Source of the DNA: Auanema rhodensis
Lineage: Eukaryota > Nematoda > Chromadorea > Rhabditida > Rhabditidae
DNA: 64,000 bases
Assembly (NCBI GenBank): GCA_964057225.1
Contig: OZ059899.1
Span: 372,001 to 436,000 of the forward strand
Reading direction: 5' to 3'
Shown here one piece after another: positions 55,265 through 64,000 of the stretch (position 1 is the stretch's first letter; each line of letters begins with the position of its first letter). A model generated the notes under the pieces. That model did no database searches. It saw only the letters and a list, made by a program, of their open reading frames with translations, and was not told the DNA's origin. Both the position numbers and the translations under genes were made by a program.

Positions 55265-58200
55265 ACATTTAATTAGCATAAATTAAAGTTCACGTAAATT
55301 TCAAAGTCATGGTTACCATGCACCAATATCAATAAAAATTTGTTTTTAGACTAATATGGACATGGGGAATCTAATTTTGAAAACCGCATCTCTTTATCTT
55401 TCACGTGAAGCGAGTTACATACCAAGTGCACATCACGTGTACATTTAATTAGCATAAATTAAAGTTCACGTAAATTTCAAAGTCATGGTTACCATGAACC
55501 AATATCAATAAAAATTTGTTTTTAGACTAATATGGACATGGGGAATCTAATTTTGAAAACCGCATCTCTTTATCTTTCACGTGAAGCGAGTTACATACCA
55601 AGTGCACATCACGTGTACATTTAATTAGCATAAATTAAAGTTCACGTAAATTTCAAAGTCATGGTTACCATGCACCAATATCAATAAAAATTTGTTTTTA
55701 GACTAATATGGACATGGGGAATCTAATTTTGAAAACCGCATCTCTTTATCTTTCACGTGAAGCGAGTTACATACCAAGGGCACATCACGTGTACATTTAA
55801 TTAGCATAAATTAAAGTTCACGTAAATTTCAAAGTCATGGTTACCATGCACCAATATCAATAAAAATTTGTTTTTAGACTAATATGGACATGGGGAATCT
55901 AATTTTGAAAACCGCATCTCTTTATCTTTCACGTGAAGCGAGTTACATACCAAGTGCACATCACGTGTACATTTAATTAGCATAAATTAAAGTTCACGTA
56001 AATTTCAAAGTCATGGTTACCATGCACCAATATCAATAAAAATTTGTTTTTAGACTAATATGGACATGGGGAATCTAATTTTGAAAACCGCATCTCTTTA
56101 TCTTTCACGTGAAGCGAGTTACATACCAAGGGCACATCACGTGTACATTTAATTAGCATAAATTAAAGTTCACGTAAATTTCAAAGTCATGGTTACCATG
56201 CACCAATATCAATAAAAATTTGTTTTTAGACTAATATGGACATGGGGAATCTAATTTTGAAAACCGCATCTCTTTATCTTTCACGTGAAGCGAGTTACAT
56301 ACCAAGGGCACATCACGTGTACATTTAATTAGCATAAATTAAAGTTCACGTAAATTTCAAAGTCATGGTTACCATGCACCAATATCAATAAAAATTTGTT
56401 TTTAGACTAATATGGACATGGGGAATCTAATTTTGGAAACCGAATCTCTTTATCTTTCACGTGAAGCGAGTTACATACCAAGTGCACATCACGTGTACAT
56501 TTAATTAGCATAAATTAAAGTTCACGTAAATTTCAAAGTCATGGTTACCATGCACCAATATCAATAAAAATTTGTTTTTAGACTAATATGGACATGGGGA
56601 ATCTAATTTTGAAAACCGCATCTCTTTATCTCTCACGTGAAGCGAGTTACATACCAAGGGCACATCACGTGTACATTTAATTAGCATAAATTGAAGTTCA
56701 CGTAAATTTCAAAGTCATGGTTACCATGAACCAATATCAATAAAAATTTGTTTTTAGACTAATATGGACATGGGGAATCTAATTTTGAAAACCGCATCTC
56801 TTTATCTTTCACGTGAAGCGAGTTACATACCAAGTGCACATCACGTGTACATTTAATTAGCATAAATTAAAGTTCACGTAAATTTCAAAGTCATGGTTAC
56901 CATGAACCAATATCAATAAAAATTTGTTTTTAGACTAATATGGACATGGGGAATCTAATTTTGAAAACCGCATCTCTTTATCTTTCACGTGAAGCGAGTT
57001 ACATACCAAGTGCACATCACGTGTACATTTAATTAGCATAAATTAAAGTTCACGTGAATTTCAAAGTCATGGTTACCATGCACAAATATCAATAAAAATT
57101 TGTTTTTAGACTAATATGGACATGGGGAATCTAATTTTGAAAACCGCATCTCTTTATCTTTCACGTGAAGCGAGTTACATACCAAGGGCACATCACGTGT
57201 ACATTTAATTAGCATAAATTAAAGTTCACGTAAATTTCAAAGTCATGGTTACCATGCACCAATATCAATAAAAATTTGTTTTTAGACTAATATGGACATG
57301 GGGAATCTAATTTTGAAAACCGCATCTCTTTATCTTTCACGTGAAGCGAGTTACATACCAAGGGCACATCACGTGTACATTTAATTAGCATAAATTAAAG
57401 TTCACGTAAATTTCAAAGTCATGGTTACCATGCACCAATATCAATAAAAATTTGTTTTTAGACTAATATGGACATGGGGAATCTAATTTTGAAAACCGCA
57501 TCTCTTTATCTTTCACGTGAAGCGAGTTACATACCAAGGGCACATCACGTGTACATTTAATTAGCATAAATTAAAGTTCACGTGAATTTCAAAGTCATGG
57601 TTACCATGCACAAATATCAATAAAAATTTGTTTTTAGACTAATATGGACATGGGGAATCTAATTTTGAAAACCGCATCTCTTTATCTTTCACGTGAAGCG
57701 AGTTACATACCAAGGGCACATCACGTGTACATTTAATTAGCATAAATTAAAGTTCACGTAAATTTCAAAGTCATGGTTACCATGCACCAATATCAATAAA
57801 AATTTGTTTTTAGACTAATATGGACATGGGGAATCTAATTTTGAAAACCGCATCTCTTTATCTTTCACGTGAAGCGAGTTACATACCAAGTGCACATCAC
57901 GTGTACATTTAATTAGCATAAATTAAAGTTCACGTAAATTTCAAAGTCATGGTTACCATGCACCAATATCAATAAAAATTTGTTTTTAGACTAATATGGA
58001 CATGGGGAATCTAATTTTGAAAACCGCATCTCTTTATCTTTCACGTGAAGCGAGTTACATACCAAGGGCACATCACGTGTACATTTAATTAGCATAAATT
58101 AAAGTTCACGTAAATTTCAAAGTCATGGTTACCATGCACCAATATCAATAAAAATTTGTTTTTAGACTAATATGGACATGGGGAATCTAATTTTGAAAAC

Positions 58201-60896
58201 CGCATCTCTTTATCTTTCACGTGAAGCGAGTTACATACCAAGTGCACATCACGTGTACATTTAATTAGCATAAATTAAAGTTCACGTAAATTTCAAAGTC
58301 ATGGTTACCATGAACCAATATCAATAAAAATTTGTTTTTAGACTAATATGGACATGGGGAATCTAATTTTGAAAACCGCATCTCTTTATCTTTCACGTGA
58401 AGCGAGTTACATACCAAGTGCACATCACGTGTACATTTAATTAGCATAAATTAAAGTTCACGTAAATTTCAAAGTCATGGTTACCATGCACCAATATCAA
58501 TAAAAATTTGTTTTTAGACTAATATGGACATGGGGAATCTAATTTTGAAAACCGCATCTCTTTATCTTTCACGTGAAGCGAGTTACATACCAAGGGCACA
58601 TCACGTGTACATTTAATTAGCATAAATTAAAGTTCACGTAAATTTCAAAGTCATGGTTACCATGCACCAATATCAATAAAAATTTGTTTTTAGACTAATA
58701 TGGACATGGGGAATCTAATTTTGAAAACCGCATCTCTTTATCTTTCACGTGAAGCGAGTTACATACCAAGTGCACATCACGTGTACATTTAATTAGCATA
58801 AATTAAAGTTCACGTAAATTTCAAAGTCATGGTTACCATGCACCAATATCAATAAAAATTTGTTTTTAGACTAATATGGACATGGGGAATCTAATTTTGA
58901 AAACCGCATCTCTTTATCTTTCACGTGAAGCGAGTTACATACCAAGGGCACATCACGTGTACATTTAATTAGCATAAATTAAAGTTCACGTAAATTTCAA
59001 AGTCATGGTTACCATGCACCAATATCAATAAAAATTTGTTTTTAGACTAATATGGACATGGGGAATCTAATTTTGAAAACCGCATCTCTTTATCTTTCAC
59101 GTGAAGCGAGTTACATACCAAGGGCACATCACGTGTACATTTAATTAGCATAAATTAAAGTTCACGTAAATTTCAAAGTCATGGTTACCATGCACCAATA
59201 TCAATAAAAATTTGTTTTTAGACTAATATGGACATGGGGAATCTAATTTTGGAAACCGAATCTCTTTATCTTTCACGTGAAGCGAGTTACATACCAAGTG
59301 CACATCACGTGTACATTTAATTAGCATAAATTAAAGTTCACGTAAATTTCAAAGTCATGGTTACCATGCACCAATATCAATAAAAATTTGTTTTTAGACT
59401 AATATGGACATGGGGAATCTAATTTTGAAAACCGCATCTCTTTATCTCTCACGTGAAGCGAGTTACATACCAAGGGCACATCACGTGTACATTTAATTAG
59501 CATAAATTGAAGTTCACGTAAATTTCAAAGTCATGGTTACCATGAACCAATATCAATAAAAATTTGTTTTTAGACTAATATGGACATGGGGAATCTAATT
59601 TTGAAAACCGCATCTCTTTATCTTTCACGTGAAGCGAGTTACATACCAAGTGCACATCACGTGTACATTTAATTAGCATAAATTAAAGTTCACGTAAATT
59701 TCAAAGTCATGGTTACCATGAACCAATATCAATAAAAATTTGTTTTTAGACTAATATGGACATGGGGAATCTAATTTTGAAAACCGCATCTCTTTATCTT
59801 TCACGTGAAGCGAGTTACATACCAAGTGCACATCACGTGTACATTTAATTAGCATAAATTAAAGTTCACGTGAATTTCAAAGTCATGGTTACCATGCACA
59901 AATATCAATAAAAATTTGTTTTTAGACTAATATGGACATGGGGAATCTAATTTTGAAAACCGCATCTCTTTATCTTTCACGTGAAGCGAGTTACATACCA
60001 AGGGCACATCACGTGTACATTTAATTAGCATAAATTAAAGTTCACGTAAATTTCAAAGTCATGGTTACCATGCACCAATATCAATAAAAATTTGTTTTTA
60101 GACTAATATGGACATGGGGAATCTAATTTTGAAAACCGCATCTCTTTATCTTTCACGTGAAGCGAGTTACATACCAAGGGCACATCACGTGTACATTTAA
60201 TTAGCATAAATTAAAGTTCACGTAAATTTCAAAGTCATGGTTACCATGCACCAATATCAATAAAAATTTGTTTTTAGACTAATATGGACATGGGGAATCT
60301 AATTTTGAAAACCGCATCTCTTTATCTTTCACGTGAAGCGAGTTACATACCAAGGGCACATCACGTGTACATTTAATTAGCATAAATTAAAGTTCACGTG
60401 AATTTCAAAGTCATGGTTACCATGCACAAATATCAATAAAAATTTGTTTTTAGACTAATATGGACATGGGGAATCTAATTTTGAAAACCGCATCTCTTTA
60501 TCTTTCACGTGAAGCGAGTTACATACCAAGGGCACATCACGTGTACATTTAATTAGCATAAATTAAAGTTCACGTAAATTTCAAAGTCATGGTTACCATG
60601 CACCAATATCAATAAAAATTTGTTTTTAGACTAATATGGACATGGGGAATCTAATTTTGAAAACCGCATCTCTTTATCTTTCACGTGAAGCGAGTTACAT
60701 ACCAAGTGCACATCACGTGTACATTTAATTAGCATAAATTAAAGTTCACGTAAATTTCAAAGTCATGGTTACCATGCACCAATATCAATAAAAATTTGTT
60801 TTTAGACTAATATGGACATGGGGAATCTAATTTTGAAAACCGCATCTCTTTATCTTTCACGTGAAGCGAGTTACATACCAAGGGCACATCACGTGT
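55265..60896 (+). repeat. 16-monomer HOR, two tandem copies, M315-M346
   Basis: Each 2,816-bp copy reads T163, A57, G163, T163, G163, G163, G116+A123, C136+G163, G21, A57, G32+A60+G163, G163, G163, G32+A60+G163, T163, G163. The copies are 55,265-58,080 and 58,081-60,896. It has the same number of monomers as the duplication at 4,225-9,856, but the composition is different. Confidence 0.85.
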
Positions 60897-62304
60897 ACAT
60901 TTAATTAGCATAAATTAAAGTTCACGTAAATTTCAAAGTCATGGTTACCATGCACCAATATCAATAAAAATTTGTTTTTAGACTAATATGGACATGGGGA
61001 ATCTAATTTTGAAAACCGCATCTCTTTATCTTTCACGTGAAGCGAGTTACATACCAAGGGCACATCACGTGTACATTTAATTAGCATAAATTAAAGTTCA
61101 CGTAAATTTCAAAGTCATGGTTACCATGCACCAATATCAATAAAAATTTGTTTTTAGACTAATATGGACATGGGGAATCTAATTTTGGAAACCGAATCTC
61201 TTTATCTTTCACGTGAAGCGAGTTACATACCAAGTGCACATCACGTGTACATTTAATTAGCATAAATTAAAGTTCACGTAAATTTCAAAGTCATGGTTAC
61301 CATGCACCAATATCAATAAAAATTTGTTTTTAGACTAATATGGACATGGGGAATCTAATTTTGAAAACCGCATCTCTTTATCTCTCACGTGAAGCGAGTT
61401 ACATACCAAGGGCACATCACGTGTACATTTAATTAGCATAAATTGAAGTTCACGTAAATTTCAAAGTCATGGTTACCATGAACCAATATCAATAAAAATT
61501 TGTTTTTAGACTAATATGGACATGGGGAATCTAATTTTGAAAACCGCATCTCTTTATCTTTCACGTGAAGCGAGTTACATACCAAGTGCACATCACGTGT
61601 ACATTTAATTAGCATAAATTAAAGTTCACGTAAATTTCAAAGTCATGGTTACCATGAACCAATATCAATAAAAATTTGTTTTTAGACTAATATGGACATG
61701 GGGAATCTAATTTTGAAAACCGCATCTCTTTATCTCTCACGTGAAGCGAGTTACATACCAAGTGCACATCACGTGTACATTTAATTAGCATAAATTAAAG
61801 TTCACGTGAATTTCAAAGTCATGGTTACCATGCACAAATATCAATAAAAATTTGTTTTTAGACTAATATGGACATGGGGAATCTAATTTTGAAAACCGCA
61901 TCTCTTTATCTTTCACGTGAAGCGAGTTACATACCAAGGGCACATCACGTGTACATTTAATTAGCATAAATTAAAGTTCACGTAAATTTCAAAGTCATGG
62001 TTACCATGCACCAATATCAATAAAAATTTGTTTTTAGACTAATATGGACATGGGGAATCTAATTTTGAAAACCGCATCTCTTTATCTTTCACGTGAAGCG
62101 AGTTACATACCAAGGGCACATCACGTGTACATTTAATTAGCATAAATTAAAGTTCACGTAAATTTCAAAGTCATGGTTACCATGCACCAATATCAATAAA
62201 AATTTGTTTTTAGACTAATATGGACATGGGGAATCTAATTTTGAAAACCGCATCTCTTTATCTTTCACGTGAAGCGAGTTACATACCAAGTGCACATCAC
62301 GTGT
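60897..62304 (+). repeat. Partial 16-monomer HOR, M347-M354
   Basis: M348-M353 (G116+A123, C136+G163, G21, A57, G32+A60+G163, G163) match the central part of the 16-monomer unit at an 11-monomer shift from 59,137. M351 (61,601) has an added C136 on an A57 background, probably a short conversion from its neighbour two monomers upstream. Confidence 0.75.
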
Positions 62305-63888
62305 ACATTTAATTAGCATAAATTAAAGTTCACGTAAATTTCAAAGTCATGGTTACCATGAACCAATATCAATAAAAATTTGTTTTTAGACTAATATGGA
62401 CATGGGGAATCTAATGTTGAAAACCGCATATCTTTATCTTTCACGTGAAGCGAGTTACATACCAAGGGCACATCACGTGTACATTTAATTAGCATAAATT
62501 AAAGTTCACGTAAATTTCAAAGTCATGGTTACCATGCACAAATATCAATAAAAATTTGTTTTTAGACTAATATGGACATGGGGAATCTAATTTTGAAAAC
62601 CGCATCTCTTTATCGTTCACGTGAAGCGAGTTACATACCAAGTGCACATCACGTGTACATTTAATTAGCATAAATTAAAGTTCACGTAAATTTCAAAGTC
62701 ATGGTTACCATGAACCAATATCAATAAAAATTTGTTTTTAGACTAATATGGACATGGGGAATCTAATTTTGAAAACCGCATCTCTTTATCGTTCACGTGA
62801 AGCGAGTTACATACCAAGTGCACATCACGTGTACATTTAATTAGCATAAATTAAAGTTCACGTAAATTTCAAAGTCATGGTTACCATGCACCAATATCAA
62901 TAAAAATTTGTTTTTAGACTAATATGGACATGGGGAATCTAATTTTGAAAACCGCATCTCTTTATCTTTCACGTGAAGCGAGTTACACACCAAGTGCACA
63001 TCACGTGTACATTTAATTAGCATAAATTAAAGTTCACGTAAATTTCAAAGTCATGGTTACCATGCACCAATATCAATAAAAATTTGTTTTTAGACTAATA
63101 TGGACATGGGGAATCTAATTTTGAAAACCGCATCTCTTTATCTTTCACGTGAAGCGAGTTACATACCAAGTGCACATCACGTGTACATTTAATTAGCATA
63201 AATTAAAGTTCACGTAAATTTCAAAGTCATGGTTACCATGAACCAATATCAATAAAAATTTGTTTTTAGACTAATATGGACATGGGGAATCTAATGTTGA
63301 AAACCGCATCTCTTTATCTTTCACGTGAAGCGAGTTACATACCAAGGGCACATCACGTGTACATTTAATTAGCATAAATTAAAGTTCACGTAAATTTCAA
63401 AGTCATGGTTACCATGCACAAATATCAATAAAAATTTGTTTTTAGACTAATATGGACATGGGGAATCTAATTTTGAAAACCGCATCTCTTTATCGTTCAC
63501 GTGAAGCGAGTTACATACCAAGTGCACATCACGTGTACATTTAATTAGCATAAATTAAAGTTCACGTAAATTTCAAAGTCATGGTTACCATGAACCAATA
63601 TCAATAAAAATTTGTTTTTAGACTAATATGGACATGGGGAATCTAATTTTGAAAACCGCATCTCTTTATCGTTCACGTGAAGCGAGTTACATACCAAGTG
63701 CACATCACGTGTACATTTAATTAGCATAAATTAAAGTTCACGTAAATTTCAAAGTCATGGTTACCATGCACCAATATCAATAAAAATTTGTTTTTAGACT
63801 AATATGGACATGGGGAATCTAATTTTGGAAACCGAATCTCTTTATCTTTCACGTGAAGCGAGTTACATACCAAGTGCACATCACGTGT
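62305..63888 (+). repeat. 5-monomer HOR at the right edge, M355-M363
   Basis: M355-M359 read A57+G112+G163, A60+G135, A57+G135, consensus with C156, consensus. M360-M362 repeat the first three at 880 bp. G112 (AATGTTGAA) and G135 (TATCGTTCAC) are found nowhere else in the window, so a new local family begins here and probably continues past the edge. M355 also has a private A126. M363 is G116+A123, not the C156 monomer expected. Confidence 0.8.
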
Positions 63889-64000
63889 ACATTTAATTAG
63901 CATAAATTAAAGTTCACGTAAATTTCAAAGTCATGGTTACCATGAACCAATATCAATAAAAATTTGTTTTTAGACTAATATGGACATGGGGAATCTAATT
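63889..64000 (+). repeat. Partial last monomer M364
   Basis: The first 112 bases of the monomer (A57 class) are cut by the window end. The array continues beyond the window. Confidence 0.95.

Larger units (their letters stand above)
1..64000 (+). repeat. 176-bp tandem satellite array, 363 full monomers plus a partial
   Basis: The same 176-bp unit recurs from the first base to the last. The landmark ACATTTAATTAGCATAAATT starts at 1, 177, 353, 529 and so on to 63,889, and 63,888 divided by 176 is exactly 363, so there is no net length change. All copies point the same way. They differ by a few substitutions each at a limited set of positions (mainly 21, 57, 60, 84, 104, 107, 116, 123, 136, 163). 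The consensus has 57 G+C of 176. Nothing else interrupts the array. Arrays of this unit size, purity and higher-order structure are typical of centromeric satellite in plants and some animals; that role is inferred from structure and not shown by the sequence. The phase chosen here (start at ACATTTAATT) is arbitrary because it follows the window edge. Confidence 0.98.

Noticed and set aside
1-64000. CRISPR array
   Set aside because: The repetition is continuous at 176 bp with no short direct repeat separated by unique spacers, and there are no cas genes.
1-64000. Protein-coding repeat gene
   Set aside because: The unit length is not a multiple of three and the monomer has TAA, TAG or TGA in every forward frame and dense stops on the reverse strand, so no reading frame crosses more than a fraction of a unit.
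1-64000. Human or primate alpha satellite
   Set aside because: The unit is 176 bp, not 171, and the sequence has no CENP-B box (pattern TTCG....A..CGGG); TTCG is essentially absent from the consensus.
1-64000. rDNA intergenic spacer subrepeats
   Set aside because: No rRNA gene sequence is seen, and 363 units without interruption is far more than usual in a spacer.
1-64000. Assembly artefact producing exact long duplications
   Set aside because: Not excluded, but each long duplicate pair carries a few private differences (for example T66 at 4,401, T103 at 42,065, C36 in 36,961-37,136), which argues against simple copying by the assembler.

Overview
The whole window is one tandem satellite array. 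A 176-bp monomer is repeated head to tail on one strand from base 1 to base 64,000: 363 complete monomers, numbered here M1-M363, plus a 112-bp partial copy (M364). Monomer n starts at 1 + 176 x (n-1). I saw no gene, RNA gene, transposon, CRISPR array, inversion or unique sequence. The consensus monomer is 32.4% G+C (57 of 176, counted by hand). Its length, its homogeneity, its multi-monomer higher-order repeats (HORs) and its lack of any interruption suggest centromeric or other heterochromatic satellite of a eukaryote, probably read from a long-read assembly. The unit length fits the 150-180 bp centromere satellites of many plants. One 14-bp segment (AGACTAATATGGAC, monomer positions 84-97) resembles, from memory, a segment of the Brassicaceae CEN180 family, so a crucifer is a tentative guess. 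The species cannot be fixed from this sequence alone.

Layout, read from diagnostic substitutions at fixed monomer positions. Domain A (1-22,704, M1-M129) uses G163, G21, the pair G116+A123, C136, T171 and others. It is organised around a 26-monomer HOR (4,576 bp) that is complete at 2,465-7,040, nearly complete (25 monomers) at 14,609-19,008 and truncated elsewhere, with a 16-monomer tandem duplication at 4,225-9,856. Domain B (22,705-33,792, M130-M192) switches abruptly to a T84/T107/A48 family with no G163. It starts with unusually diverged monomers and ends in an 8-monomer (1,408-bp) HOR. Domain C (33,793-46,464, M193-M264) interleaves two copies of a 19-monomer block, 7,744 bp apart, with more of the 8-monomer HOR. 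Domain D (46,465-64,000) returns to the domain A family in HOR phase. It then shows newer units: a 17-monomer period, a 16-monomer tandem pair and a 5-monomer pair at the right edge.

Within the monomer the conserved structure is a set of short dyads and ACGT cores: a 7-bp-arm dyad at 4-23, a 13-bp near-palindrome at 44-56, a perfect TTCACGTGAA palindrome at 136-145 and an ATCACGTG site at 168-175. Across each monomer junction three ACGT cores lie 32 and 33 bp apart, about three helical turns each. No mammalian-type CENP-B box is present in the consensus. No indel was seen in any monomer, although substitutions are frequent. The pattern suggests repeated segmental duplication and unequal exchange or gene conversion kept in strict 176-bp register. 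This is the main biological content of the window; no protein-coding or defence system is present.
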